DNA of 57,922 nucleotides. Source: Gemmatimonadota bacterium. Its GTDB lineage: Bacteria; Gemmatimonadota; Gemmatimonadetes; Longimicrobiales; Gaopeijiaceae. The position numbers and the translations under genes are program-made. The stretch is taken from assembly GCA_028873845.1 (NCBI GenBank), contig JAPPNO010000080.1, forward strand, positions 1-57,922, read 5' to 3'. How positions within the stretch are numbered: position 1 is the first letter of the stretch; every line of letters starts with the position of its first letter. A model generated the notes under the pieces. The model worked only from the letters and a program-made list of their open reading frames with translations. It searched no databases and was not told where the DNA came from. This document shows, piece by piece, positions 10,031 to 18,733 of this stretch.

Positions 10031-10633
10031 ATGAAGAGGTGCATGATTTTCGCCGCGGTGGCGGTATTCGGGGCCGCCTGCGCTTCGGGCGGAGGGGGAG
10101 TCCGCGAGGTCACCCAGGCGGAGGCCGAGGTCATGGGCGCTCTGTTCGGCGGCACATGGGTGCTGGACGAATCCGCCAGTTCGCCTCAGATCCCCATTCC
10201 CAGACCCAAGGAACAGACGTTCACGGTCGTGGTCTCGTCGGAGGACAGGGGCCGGATCCCCCCGCAGGTGCAGGAAGCGGTGGCGGCGGAGGAGGTCCGG
10301 CAGGCCACGTACCGGGTGGTGCGCCGGAGGCCGAAGACACTCACCCTTCGCGTGGACGGATCGGAGCTGGACTACGCGACGCCCGGACGGAACATCGCCA
10401 TCCGGATCAACGGGGGATCGAGCACGGAGTTCGAGCAACGCCACCAGATCCGCACCCGGGTCCGGTGGGATGGGGTCAGGCTCGAGTTCGACCACGTGGT
10501 GGGATCCGACGGCCGGGTCAACGAGGTGCTGGAAGTGGTCGACGGCAGGCTGCGGATGACTCGCACCCTGCGCGTCGCGGGCGAGGCCGTTCCTTCGCTT
10601 GTGCTGGTGTACGACCGGGACAGGGGGCGGTGA
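10031..10633 (+). CDS. Hypothetical lipoprotein, lipocalin-like start
   Basis: The 200-residue product begins at ATG 10031, chosen over an upstream in-frame start because GGAGGAGGG lies just ahead and the signal peptide then starts normally (MKRCMIFAAVAVFGAAC). The Cys after FGAA fits a lipobox. The mature part opens with a GTWVLDESASSP segment like those in small lipocalin-type or stress-related lipoproteins, then has repeated beta-strand patterns (TLTLRVDGSELDY, RVRWDGVRLEFDHVV). It lies about 50 nt after the S9 peptidase on the same strand, so co-transcription is likely. Function unknown. Confidence 0.7.
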   Translation: MKRCMIFAAVAVFGAACASGGGGVREVTQAEAEVMGALFGGTWVLDESASSPQIPIPRPKEQTFTVVVSSEDRGRIPPQVQEAVAAEEVRQATYRVVRRRPKTLTLRVDGSELDYATPGRNIAIRINGGSSTEFEQRHQIRTRVRWDGVRLEFDHVVGSDGRVNEVLEVVDGRLRMTRTLRVAGEAVPSLVLVYDRDRGR

Positions 10634-10650
10634 GTCGACGGGGCGGGTAG

Positions 10651-10688
10651 TATACTATACATGACATAATGTAAAGTATAGTTGTCAT
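10651..10688. promoter_or_regulatory. Palindromic AT-rich operator/promoter upstream of mtnA
   Basis: Nested inverted repeats stand out in this GC-rich genome: ACTATAC (10654-10660) with GTATAGT (10676-10682), ACAT-A-ATGT (10664-10672), and ATGAC (10661-10665) with GTCAT (10684-10688). TATACT at 10651-10656 could be a -10 box, but no -35 is clear. The 15-mer at 10661-10675 recurs with one mismatch at 44777-44791. Confidence 0.55.
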
Positions 10689-10774
10689 TGTAGTGGTTGG
10701 CCGGGTTCTCTGCCCGTTTCCTCACAGGAGTCGAGATAGTCGTCCACGGCGCGTAACCTCAAAGGAACCGCACC

Positions 10775-11869
10775 ATGAGAGTAGCCGGCGTCCCCTACCG
10801 CGCCATCTTCACCGAAGGCGACGGGACCGAGGTCCGTGTCATCGACCAGACCGTGCTGCCGCACCGGTTCGAGACGGTCCGCCTGGAAACCACCGCCCAC
10901 GCGGCGCGCGCCATCCGGGACATGGTGGTGCGGGGGGCGCCGCTGATCGGGGCGACGGCGGCGTACGGCGTGGCGCTCGCGATGCGGGCGGATCCTTCGG
11001 ACGGGGCGCTCGACCGGGCCATCGCCCAACTCGGCGCCACCCGGCCGACAGCCGTCAACCTCCGTTGGGCGCTCGACGCGGCGGGTACGCTGCTGCGCGG
11101 ACTTCCGCCGGGTGAGCGCACGGCGGCGGCCTACGACTTCGGCGCGCGCCTGTGCGAGGACGATGTGCGGACCAATCGCAGCATCGGCGAATTTGGGCTC
11201 GGAATCTTTCGGGAAATCGCACGCCGGGCGGGCGGCGGGGGCGCCGGCGGAGACCGCGCACTCAACGTCATGACGCACTGCAACGCGGGCTGGCTGGCCA
11301 CCGTCGACTGGGGGACCGCGACCGCGCCCGTCTACCTCGCCCACGACCGGGGCATCCCCATCCACGTGTGGGTCCGCGAGACCCGGCCGCGATTTCAGGG
11401 CGCGGGTCTCACCGCGTGGGAACTCGGCCAGCATGGCGTGCCGCACACGCTGGTCTCCGACAGCGCGGCCGGACACCTGCTCAGCCGCGGCAAGGTCGAC
11501 ATCGTGATCGTGGGGACGGACCGCACGACCGCGGCCGGCGACGTCGCCAACAAGGTGGGGACGTATCCGCTCGCGCTGGCAGCGCGGGACAACGGCGTGC
11601 CGTTCTACGTGGCCGTTCCGTCGACGAGCATCGACTGGTCGATTGAGGACGGCGCCGAGATCCCGATCGAGGAGCGCGACCCGAACGAGGTGACGCGGGT
11701 GTGGGGGGTGGACGGGGACGGGGTGGAGCGGTGGGTGCGGGTCGTGCCGGAGGGAACGCGTGCGGCGAACTATGCGTTCGATGTGACGCCCCGGCGGCTG
11801 GTGACCGGGATGGTGACCGAGCGCGGGGTGTGCGGGGCGGGGGGGCTGGGGGGGCTGTTCGGGCGGTGA
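10775..11869 (+). CDS. mtnA: S-methyl-5-thioribose-1-phosphate isomerase
   Basis: A 364-residue cytosolic enzyme that converts methylthioribose-1-phosphate to methylthioribulose-1-phosphate in methionine salvage. The start ATG has AAAGGAA 8 nt upstream. Diagnostic features are MVVRGAPLIGATAAYG near residue 50, the catalytic Cys169 in MTHCNAG, and Asp249 in VGTDRT followed by GDVANKVGTY; both residues match the family pair with the same offset. Length is normal for MtnA. No other methionine-salvage gene lies next to it. The AT-rich palindrome at 10651-10688 is the obvious regulatory candidate. The archaeal ribose-1,5-bisphosphate isomerases are related, but the motif pattern fits MtnA. Confidence 0.93.
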   Translation: MRVAGVPYRAIFTEGDGTEVRVIDQTVLPHRFETVRLETTAHAARAIRDMVVRGAPLIGATAAYGVALAMRADPSDGALDRAIAQLGATRPTAVNLRWALDAAGTLLRGLPPGERTAAAYDFGARLCEDDVRTNRSIGEFGLGIFREIARRAGGGGAGGDRALNVMTHCNAGWLATVDWGTATAPVYLAHDRGIPIHVWVRETRPRFQGAGLTAWELGQHGVPHTLVSDSAAGHLLSRGKVDIVIVGTDRTTAAGDVANKVGTYPLALAARDNGVPFYVAVPSTSIDWSIEDGAEIPIEERDPNEVTRVWGVDGDGVERWVRVVPEGTRAANYAFDVTPRRLVTGMVTERGVCGAGGLGGLFGR

Positions 11870-12013
11870 GGTGGGGGGGGCGACCATCGCGTCGCGATGT
11901 CATGGTGGGCCGCCGTCATGCACGTATGGGACTCTCGGAGCGGTCGGGATTCCGCCGTGGACTCCGAAGGACGACTCCATGCGGCGATCGAGAACCTTCG
12001 GCGGGAGTCACAA

Positions 12014-12041
12014 CCGACGCCGGGATAGCATTCGGCGTCGG
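12014..12041. terminator. Hairpin between convergent genes, possible terminator
   Basis: A perfect 9-bp stem, CCGACGCCG (12014-12022) with CGGCGTCGG (12033-12041), with a 10-nt loop. It lies between mtnA (+) and the dehydrogenase-like gene (-). There is no U-tract, so intrinsic termination is uncertain. Confidence 0.4.
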
Positions 12042-12112
12042 CCCCTCTCAGCGGCGGTCGCCAGCCCTCCCGTGGCCTGTCCGGCGGGACAGTACCGGTT
12101 CAGCCCCGACCG

Positions 12113-13444
12113 CTACTCGACCACGATCTTCCAGATCCTGCCCCGTAGCGATTCGCTCACGTACAGCGATCCGTCCGGCCCGGCCGCGACCCCCGTGGGC
12201 CGGTTGTCGGCCTGGTTCGACGAGCCGATCCGGCCGCCGGCGAATCCGTCCGCGAAGACCTCCCACTCGCCGGTGGGGGCGTCTCCCTCGAAGGGAATCC
12301 AGACGATGTTGTAGCCCGCCTGGAACGGCTCGCGGTTCCAGGAACCGTGGAAGGCCACGAAGGCGCCGTTGCGATAGGGCTGGGGGAAGTCGTCTCCGGT
12401 CGCAAAGGCCATGGCGTTCGGTGCCCAGTGCGCGGGCAGGCCGATCACGGGCATGTCCATCTCCGCGCAGCGGCCGACCTCCTCCCCGTCGCCGCCGTAC
12501 TCGGGCGCGAGCACCTTCGTGTTGTCGCTCGGATCGTGGTAGCAGTACGGCCAGCCGAAATCGGTGTCCCGGCGGACGTGCACGAACTCCTCCGAAGGCT
12601 TCTCCGATCCTTCCGCGACGGTATACAGGGAAGACCACAGCTCACGAAGCTGGTCGCGGCCGTGGATGACTGCGTACAGCTCACCGCTCCCGGGATGCAC
12701 CGCCAGCGCGGCCCCGTTGCGCACGCCGGTCGAGAAGAGTTCGCCGTCCGCCAGCCCCTGCGACAGCCGATCGCTCGCGAATCGCCAGATTCCCGCCCGG
12801 GTGTTCAGCTCCGGACACGGGTCGCGGCCGGGCTGGCCGACGGTGCGGGGGATCACCTGGCAGGCGTTGGAGGGTGACCCGATGCCCACGAAGATGCCGC
12901 CGTCCGGGTGCAGCGCGATGCTCTTGGTGGGGTGATTGCGCGCGCTGGGCAGTCCCTCGACGATGGTCTCCGGGGGGCCGGAGGGCGTCATCGAGCCGGC
13001 CGGGAGCGGATAGCGGAGCACGCCGTTGTCGGTGGCCAGATAGAGGACATTCTCGCCCAGCGCGATGCCGGATCCGGCCACCTCCCCCCACCTCCGGGTC
13101 TGGTCGGCCTCGCCGTCTCCGTCGAGGTCGCGCAACGCCACCACCCCCCCGCTCTGGTTGCCCCGGTTGCGAAGCGCGACGAAGACGTCGCCGTTCGCCG
13201 CGACCACGAGCTGTCGCGCGGCGCCCACACCGGTGTGATAGGGCAGTGCGCAGAAGCCGTCGGGCAGATCGATGGTCCGGTCGCAAGGGTCGTCGTCGGG
13301 GTCCACCGGAGGTTCCGGTACGGTGTCGCCTCCGCAGGCATGCACGCCTGCGGCGACGCCAACGATCAGCCAGAAACGGCGCGGAAACGCGGTGGTGCGA
13401 CCGGCCCGCGCCCGCGACATCCTGGACGGCTTCCTCGACTTCAT
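12113..13444 (-). CDS. PQQ-dependent sugar/sorbosone dehydrogenase-like lipoprotein
   Basis: The 443-residue product starts at the ATG at 13444, with AGAGAGGGA just upstream. The N-terminus is basic, then hydrophobic, ending in GVHAC, a plausible lipobox, so it is probably anchored in a membrane facing the periplasm. The remainder is a six-bladed soluble-glucose-dehydrogenase/YliI-type propeller: LPDGFCALPYHTGVGAARQLVV, NHPTKSIALHPDGGIFVGIG, TDFGWPYCYHD, a GLPAHWAPNAMAF segment and a final GPDGSLYVSESLRGRIWKI. Related proteins oxidise sugars with PQQ; whether this one binds PQQ cannot be shown here. It lies 73 nt downstream of the DUF2911 gene on the same strand and probably shares its transcript. 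Confidence 0.82.
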   Translation of the reverse strand: MKSRKPSRMSRARAGRTTAFPRRFWLIVGVAAGVHACGGDTVPEPPVDPDDDPCDRTIDLPDGFCALPYHTGVGAARQLVVAANGDVFVALRNRGNQSGGVVALRDLDGDGEADQTRRWGEVAGSGIALGENVLYLATDNGVLRYPLPAGSMTPSGPPETIVEGLPSARNHPTKSIALHPDGGIFVGIGSPSNACQVIPRTVGQPGRDPCPELNTRAGIWRFASDRLSQGLADGELFSTGVRNGAALAVHPGSGELYAVIHGRDQLRELWSSLYTVAEGSEKPSEEFVHVRRDTDFGWPYCYHDPSDNTKVLAPEYGGDGEEVGRCAEMDMPVIGLPAHWAPNAMAFATGDDFPQPYRNGAFVAFHGSWNREPFQAGYNIVWIPFEGDAPTGEWEVFADGFAGGRIGSSNQADNRPTGVAAGPDGSLYVSESLRGRIWKIVVE

Positions 13445-13517
13445 GGTCCCTCTCTTCCTGCCGCTCGCGGGTACGTGCGGGTGCGGCTGTTGCCGGCCGG
13501 GGAGGAGGCGGTGGCCC

Positions 13518-14132
13518 CTACCTCGCCACCGAGAACGCGGTGCTCGCCATCTGATCGTCCCACCAGACCGTGAACATGCCTCCGCCGGCGCTCATGTCGG
13601 TGAAGAGGATGACCATCTGGTCGGTGGACACGTCGCTGGTGGTCACGCTCATGGTGGTCCGCAGGACGTCGCGGTCCGACGTGTACCCGTAGGAGCCCCA
13701 GAGCGCGTCCGGATCGTCCTCGCGGAAGTTCTCCTTCGCACCCCAGTTCGAGAAGATCAGGGTCCACTCGTCCTCCGCGAGTGCGGCAAAGACGGTGTAC
13801 TCGCCCGCCGGCAGCCGCTCCCCACCGAACATCAGGTCGGCCTCGGTCGTGAAGCGCGTCGACTGGTTGGCGCCGAGCCGCCAGACGTCCCCTGTCGTGA
13901 TCATCTGGCCGTACTCGCTGCCGGAACCGAATACGTCGCGGCCGCGCGTGATGGGGCGCCCGTAGTCGACGATAATCCACGAACCGCCGGTGTAGCGGCC
14001 GTCCTCGTACGAGCCGCCGACCTGGGTCGAGGCTTCGCCGCGGGGGCTCGCCGGTCTCCCCTGCTGGGCGTCGAGGGGGATGGCGAAGGCGAAGATGAGG
14101 GGGATGAGGGCGAGCGAACGAACGGTCTTCAT
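13518..14132 (-). CDS. DUF2911-family exported protein
   Basis: A 204-residue protein from the ATG at 14132 (GGAG 8 nt upstream); a longer in-frame extension is rejected because it loses the signal peptide. The Sec signal ends near PLDAQQG. The body carries the DUF2911 hallmarks: SWIIVDYGRPITRGRDVFG, VWRLGANQSTRFTTEADL, LPAGEYTVFA, EDEWTLIFSNWG and a final beta-strand MFTVWWDDQMASTAF. The family is common in secreted proteins of Bacteroidota and Gemmatimonadota; no biochemical role is firmly known to me. It is the first gene of a two-gene reverse-strand unit with the dehydrogenase-like lipoprotein. Confidence 0.85.
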   Translation of the reverse strand: MKTVRSLALIPLIFAFAIPLDAQQGRPASPRGEASTQVGGSYEDGRYTGGSWIIVDYGRPITRGRDVFGSGSEYGQMITTGDVWRLGANQSTRFTTEADLMFGGERLPAGEYTVFAALAEDEWTLIFSNWGAKENFREDDPDALWGSYGYTSDRDVLRTTMSVTTSDVSTDQMVILFTDMSAGGGMFTVWWDDQMASTAFSVAR

Positions 14133-14313
14133 GCTGATTCTCCGAAACGGTGTGAAGGGTGGATCAGGGAGAATTGTAAGGGTGCGGTTGGGGAGGGGGA
14201 AGTGGGTTGGCGCTCCAATGGCGGCGGGTTGCGGGGCATCACCGGGGACCCGCCTGCGGGACACCCCGGCGGCCCGCGTCCCCTGTCCGCGCTTGCATGC
14301 CCGGGTTGCCCGG

Positions 14314-14535
14314 GTGCATTCGATCCTGGCCATGATCACGTCCGCACCCGGCGAATGGCCCAGCGACGTGACCATCCGCGCGTGGCAGGAAGCCGGCCTC
14401 AGCGTTCCTTGCAAGGTCCGCTTCAAGCTGTTCACCTTGGACGACGGCCGGGTCTTGCGAAAGCTCGGCACCCTGGCCCCCGGGGATCGCCAGGCGGTGG
14501 GAGGCGCGCTCTCACGCTGGATCGCCGCCGGCTGA
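14314..14535 (+). pseudogene. Remnant of a PemK/MazF-family toxin (C-terminal half only)
   Basis: About 73 residues match the C-terminal half of chromosomal MazF/PemK RNases: a strand ILAMITS, then GEWPSDVTIRAWQEAGL, VPCKVRFKLFTLDDG, LRKLGTLAPGDRQAVGGAL. In intact toxins (about 105-115 residues) this follows a GDVVLxxFP...KxRPALV half, which is absent here; the upstream sequence in all three frames looks degenerate. No antitoxin-like ORF is adjacent. A GTG at 14314 or ATG at 14332 could start a short peptide, but the catalytic N-terminal strand would be missing. Best read as a decayed toxin gene, 31 nt before the gamma-glutamyltransferase. Confidence 0.6.
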
Positions 14536-14566
14536 CCCGCCCCTCCCCACATCCGCGGTGTCGACA

Positions 14567-16315
14567 ATGGATCGCCGACTCTTCCTCCAATCGTCCCTGG
14601 CGGCAGGCGTCGCCGGAAGCGCGGCCTGTGTCGCCGGCGACGAGTCCCCTTCCGGGGATTCCGCCGCCTCCACCGACGCCACGCCCTCCACCGCCGACGC
14701 CGCATCCCATCCCCCCACTCCCCCCGCCCCCGGCGAACGGGACTGGGCGGCGCTTGGCCGCGTCGACCTCAAGCCGGCCCGTCCCATCGAGTCCCACATC
14801 CGCGCGGTGTCCCCCGTCTCCATGGCCTCGACCGACCACCCGTACGCCACCGAGGCCGCGCTGTGGGCGCTGGAACGCGGCGGCACGGCGGCCGACGCCT
14901 ACATCGCGGCCGCCCTGGTCCAGTGCGTCGTCGAACCATCGATGACCACACTCGGCGGCGGGTTCGGCGTCACCTTCTTCGACGCCGCCACGGGCGAGCT
15001 GTCCACGGCGGGGGCCGGCTTCGCCTTCCCCAGCGGCGCACCCCCGACCGAGCCGTACGAGGAGGCCCGCTCCTGGACGGGTTTCGCCGCGATGGTCCCC
15101 GGCTACGTGCGCGGACTCGAGACCGCCCACGCCGCGTACGGGCGCCTGCCCTGGCAGGATCTGTGGGAGCCCGCCATCGCGCTGGCCGAGAACGGCTTCG
15201 TCATCGACCATACGCTGTGGGGCTACCTGCACCACGCGCGAAAGATGGTGGGGCGCTTCGCCGGGCCGGGGCGCGACAACTGGTTCCGGGGCGGCTACCT
15301 CCCGGGCGTGGGCGAGACGGTGTACCTGCCCGAACTCGCGGCCACCATGACCCGGCTGCGCGATGAAGGCGGCGACTACTTCTACACGGGCCCCTTCGCG
15401 CAGAAGCTCGTGGACGAGGTGACCCGCCGCGGCGGCGGCATCACCATGGAGGACCTCGCGGCGATGGGCGGCTTCGTGTCGCCCACCTGGAAGTCGGGGG
15501 AGCCCGGAGGCGCGCCCTACCGGGGCTACGAGGTCGCGCCCTCCAGCGGACTCCTCTTCCAGCTCGGCCTGCAGGTCTTCGAGGCGGCCGATCTGCGCGG
15601 CATGGGCCCGCCCACCGATAACGCCGAAGCGCTGCACACCCAGATCCGGGTTGCGCAGGAACTGTGGCACCGGGGCGGGGAACTCACCCCCGAACGGGAG
15701 GCCGATTTCACATCGCCGGACAACGCGGTCCGGGTGTGGCGGGACATCCAGCGGCGCCCGCCGCGCCCCTTCGCGGGCTTCGCCGCGGCGACATGCGGCA
15801 ACGTGATCGTCGACGCCGGCGGGAATGTGGCCGCGGGCACCCACTCCAGCTCCTCGGAGCCCTTCGGGACCGGGATCAACGTGGACGGCGTGGTCATGAA
15901 CCGCGCCATCTACCTGCGCAAGTACACCAACCTGCCCGCCGGGTTCTCGACCCAGCTCTGGCTCTTCCGCGACGGGCGCCCCGCGCTGGTCATGGCGACT
16001 CCGAGCCGCTCGCTCATGGAGTGCCTCCTGCAGGGGGCGGCCAATTTCGTCGAGTACGGAATGGACGGCAGAGGGGTGGTGGAGGCGCCGCGCTTCGGCC
16101 ATCCGCATCCGGGCATCACCGCCGCCGAGATCGAGGGGGACTTCGGGGACGAGATCATCGGGGTGTTGGAGGGACAGGGCCATGCGCTCTTCCCGGTGAG
16201 TCCGCGCGACCCCAACATGGGCGCGATCCAGGCGGTGCGGCGCCTCCCGGACGGGGAGCTCGAGGGGGTGGCCGATCCGAGGCGGCGGGGGCGGGCGCGG
16301 GGCGGGGCGGGGTGA
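14567..16315 (+). CDS. Gamma-glutamyltransferase family protein, exported
   Basis: A 582-residue protein beginning MDRRLFLQSSLAAGVAGS, a Tat-like/lipoprotein signal (RR, then AAC). ATG 14567 is preferred to GTG 14558. The Ntn-hydrolase fold is shown by STDHPYATEAALWALERGGTAADA, TLGGGFGVTFFDA, PGYVRGLETAHAAYGRLPW and GGGITMEDLAAM. The expected autoproteolytic threonine is Thr409 in AATCGNVIVDAGGN, where standard enzymes have TTHxSVVDxxGN; the second Thr/His pair is changed, so activity may differ. Family members cleave or transfer gamma-glutamyl groups, for example of glutathione, in the periplasm. Its stop overlaps the start of the methyltransferase gene (GTGA), implying translational coupling. 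Confidence 0.82.
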   Translation: MDRRLFLQSSLAAGVAGSAACVAGDESPSGDSAASTDATPSTADAASHPPTPPAPGERDWAALGRVDLKPARPIESHIRAVSPVSMASTDHPYATEAALWALERGGTAADAYIAAALVQCVVEPSMTTLGGGFGVTFFDAATGELSTAGAGFAFPSGAPPTEPYEEARSWTGFAAMVPGYVRGLETAHAAYGRLPWQDLWEPAIALAENGFVIDHTLWGYLHHARKMVGRFAGPGRDNWFRGGYLPGVGETVYLPELAATMTRLRDEGGDYFYTGPFAQKLVDEVTRRGGGITMEDLAAMGGFVSPTWKSGEPGGAPYRGYEVAPSSGLLFQLGLQVFEAADLRGMGPPTDNAEALHTQIRVAQELWHRGGELTPEREADFTSPDNAVRVWRDIQRRPPRPFAGFAAATCGNVIVDAGGNVAAGTHSSSSEPFGTGINVDGVVMNRAIYLRKYTNLPAGFSTQLWLFRDGRPALVMATPSRSLMECLLQGAANFVEYGMDGRGVVEAPRFGHPHPGITAAEIEGDFGDEIIGVLEGQGHALFPVSPRDPNMGAIQAVRRLPDGELEGVADPRRRGRARGGAG

Positions 16316-17271
16316 AGGCCTCGTGGGTGCTGCGGCAGATCCTTGGGCGCGCTCTTCTTCCGCACCACGCGGTCCGCCGGATCCGCCGCCGATGGATGCA
16401 CCGGAGTGTCCCGACCGTGCATGCCAACGCCCAGCTCCGGCTCTACAACCGGATGCTTCCGGGGGACTTCCTTCACTACGGCTACTTCGACGACCCGGGC
16501 GTGCCGCCCGAACAGGTCAGCTTCGACGACCTCCGCCGCGCGCAGTTGCGCTACGCGGAGAGGCTGGCCGACCTCATCGGCCCCCCGGACCGGCCAGTGC
16601 TCGACGCCGGGTCGGGGATGGGGGGCATGCTCGGCCTCCTGCGCTCGGCCGGCCACGACGTCACCGGACTGACCCCCGACCGCTTCCAGATCGAACACAT
16701 TCGCGCCGCCTACCCCGACGTTCCCGTCCTTCACTGCCGGTTCGAGGATCTGGCAGCGGACAGATTCCGTGACAGATTCAGGGCACATTTTGGCACGATC
16801 ATCCACTCCGAGTCCCTTCAGTACATGGATCCGGAGGGTGTTTTTGCCGTCCTGGGACAGATTCCGGGTAGTAACTGGCAATGGATCGTCGCGGACTACT
16901 TTCGGCGCGATGTCGGCGCGGGGCAGCAATCAGGGGGCCGGACCGGTGCCGGCGACCGTTCCGGATGGCGCCTCGAGGACTTCCGCGCCCGGCTCCGCGA
17001 GCACGGTTTCCGGGTCGTCCGCGAGGAGGACATCACCGCGCATGTGCTGCCCACCCTCGGCTTCGCCCGCCTCCTGGCCGACCGCATCGGCTTCCCGGCC
17101 CTCGACTTCGCCCGAGACAGGCTACGCGCAAAATCACCCGGCGTGCATTACGTTGTCGAGAACGTGGTCGAGCGGATCCGGGACGCCGCCGAGCGAAACG
17201 CCTCGGTGCTCGATCCCGCCGTCTTCGCAGCACGCAAGCAGTACCTGGTCATGAGCATACGCCGCGGCTAG
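16312..17271 (+). CDS. Class I SAM-dependent methyltransferase
   Basis: A 319-residue protein starting at GTG 16312, which overlaps the stop of the upstream gamma-glutamyltransferase by 4 nt (GTGA). SAM-binding motif I is VLDAGSGMGGMLGLL at residue ~96, followed by a post-I acidic turn, VLHCRFEDL and a TIIHSESLQYM strand as in small-molecule methyltransferases of the cyclopropane-synthase/ubiquinone type. The N-terminal HANAQLRLYNRML...LHYGYFDDP resembles the substrate-entry region of those enzymes. It has no signal peptide, so it is cytosolic although coupled to an exported enzyme. Substrate unknown. Confidence 0.82.
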   Translation: MKASWVLRQILGRALLPHHAVRRIRRRWMHRSVPTVHANAQLRLYNRMLPGDFLHYGYFDDPGVPPEQVSFDDLRRAQLRYAERLADLIGPPDRPVLDAGSGMGGMLGLLRSAGHDVTGLTPDRFQIEHIRAAYPDVPVLHCRFEDLAADRFRDRFRAHFGTIIHSESLQYMDPEGVFAVLGQIPGSNWQWIVADYFRRDVGAGQQSGGRTGAGDRSGWRLEDFRARLREHGFRVVREEDITAHVLPTLGFARLLADRIGFPALDFARDRLRAKSPGVHYVVENVVERIRDAAERNASVLDPAVFAARKQYLVMSIRRG

Positions 17272-17366
17272 CGATCCAGCGGACGGACCTCCGGCTGTAC
17301 TGCCGGGAAGGCCGCTCCGGGGGACCGCCGGTCAAGTGGCAGGGATTTTCAAAGGAGAAGAGAACG

Positions 17367-18581
17367 ATGTTTCGGAGCACGCCCGCCGTCCGTCGCCACC
17401 GGTCCGCGGCCCACACGGACGCGCCTGCGCTAGCGCGCCCGCCGGGAACCGCGGGTGCAAGGGCCCTCGGGCTTTTCGCCGCGGCCCCGACCGCCCTGGC
17501 CATGACCGCCCTGGCCGCCGTCGCGCCGCTCGCCGCGCCGCTCGCCGCCCAGGACGTCACCGTCGTCGACTACGAGCCGCGCAAGACCCTGGTCGTTCCG
17601 GAAAACCTGCTGACCCGCGCGAAGTTCCCCTTCGTCGACATCCACGGCCACCAGAGGGCCACGCGCATGTCGCCCGCCGACGTGGACCGGCTGGTCGCGG
17701 AGATGGACGAACTCAACATGGCGGTGATGGTGAACCTGTCGGGGGGCAGCGGGATCTCGCTCGTCGACGGGCTCGAGACGATGACCGGGCGGCATCCGGG
17801 CCGGTTCGTCTTCTTCGCGAACATCAACTTCTTCGGCGTCGGCGAGCCCGGCTGGGGCGAGGAGGCCGCCGCGCAGCTGGAAGAGGACGTGAGGAACGGC
17901 GCCGCGGGCCTCAAGATCTTCAAGGGCCTCGGAATGTCCGACCGGGACACGGACGGCAACCGGATCCCGGTGGACGACCCGCGTCTGGCACCCGTCTGGG
18001 ACAAGGCCGGCGAGCTGGGCATCCCGGTGCTCATCCACACCGCGGACCCGGCCGAGTTCTGGCAGCCGCACGACCGCCACAACGAGCGCTGGCTGGAGCT
18101 CAGGCTGCGCCCCCGCAGGATCCGTCCCCCCGACCGGTTCCCCTCCTTCGAGGAGATCATCGGCGAACAGCACAACCTCTTCCGCAACCACCCGAACACG
18201 AACTTCATCGCCGCCCACCTGGGCTGGCTCGGCCACGACCTGGGCCGCCTCGGCCGGCTCCTGGACGAGATCCCCAACATGTACGTCGGGCTGGGCGCGG
18301 TCGTGTACGAACTGGGACGGCAACCGCGATTCGCGCGCCAGTGGCTCATCGAGTACCAGGACCGCGTGCTGATGGGCAAGGACTCCTACAACCAGGAGGA
18401 GTTCCACACCTACTTCCGCGTCTTCGAAACCGCCGACGACTACTTCGACTACTACCGCCGCTATCACGCGTTCTGGCAGATGTACGGCCTTGACCTGCCC
18501 GACGAGGTGCTGCGGAAGATCTATTACGCGAATGCCCTCAGGCTGGTGCCCGGGATGGACGCGAGCCTGTTCGAGGGGTAG
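17367..18581 (+). CDS. Secreted amidohydrolase (Amidohydro_2 type)
   Basis: A 404-residue product from ATG 17367 with AAAGGAG 8 nt upstream. An unusually long, Ala-rich leader ends near PLAAQDV, so export is likely. The TIM-barrel metal motif HxH is HGH in FVDIHGHQ at residue ~89. Later strands carry GLKIFKGLGM, VLIHTADPAEFW (a metal-ligand His), NFIAAHLGWLG and MGKDSYNQEEF. These match metal-dependent hydrolases/decarboxylases of the Amidohydro_2 family; the substrate cannot be inferred. Spacing of ~95 nt from the methyltransferase allows co-transcription. A strong promoter follows its stop, so the next gene is probably separate. Confidence 0.82.
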   Translation: MFRSTPAVRRHRSAAHTDAPALARPPGTAGARALGLFAAAPTALAMTALAAVAPLAAPLAAQDVTVVDYEPRKTLVVPENLLTRAKFPFVDIHGHQRATRMSPADVDRLVAEMDELNMAVMVNLSGGSGISLVDGLETMTGRHPGRFVFFANINFFGVGEPGWGEEAAAQLEEDVRNGAAGLKIFKGLGMSDRDTDGNRIPVDDPRLAPVWDKAGELGIPVLIHTADPAEFWQPHDRHNERWLELRLRPRRIRPPDRFPSFEEIIGEQHNLFRNHPNTNFIAAHLGWLGHDLGRLGRLLDEIPNMYVGLGAVVYELGRQPRFARQWLIEYQDRVLMGKDSYNQEEFHTYFRVFETADDYFDYYRRYHAFWQMYGLDLPDEVLRKIYYANALRLVPGMDASLFEG

Positions 18582-18649
18582 ACCCCGTGCCGCGAGGTGA
18601 CCGATATCGGCAGCCCGCGGGTCCGTTGCGCCGGATCGTGTGGCTGCCT

Positions 18650-18678
18650 TTGACAAGCTGTCGGCGGGCGCATATTGT
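18650..18678 (+). promoter_or_regulatory. Sigma70-type promoter of the large propeller protein
   Basis: TTGACA at 18650-18655, a 17-nt spacer and TATTGT at 18673-18678 form a near-consensus promoter about 55 nt before the start at 18734. A second CATATTG copy lies at about 18697. Confidence 0.65.
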
Positions 18679-18733
18679 GGCGCCTTCACGCCGGCCCATA
18701 TTGAGGAGAGGATATGGAAGGGAAAGGGATGTG

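Noticed and set aside
12014-12041. Hairpin considered as a small RNA or attenuator
   Set aside because: It lies between convergent genes and is better explained as a transcription end structure.
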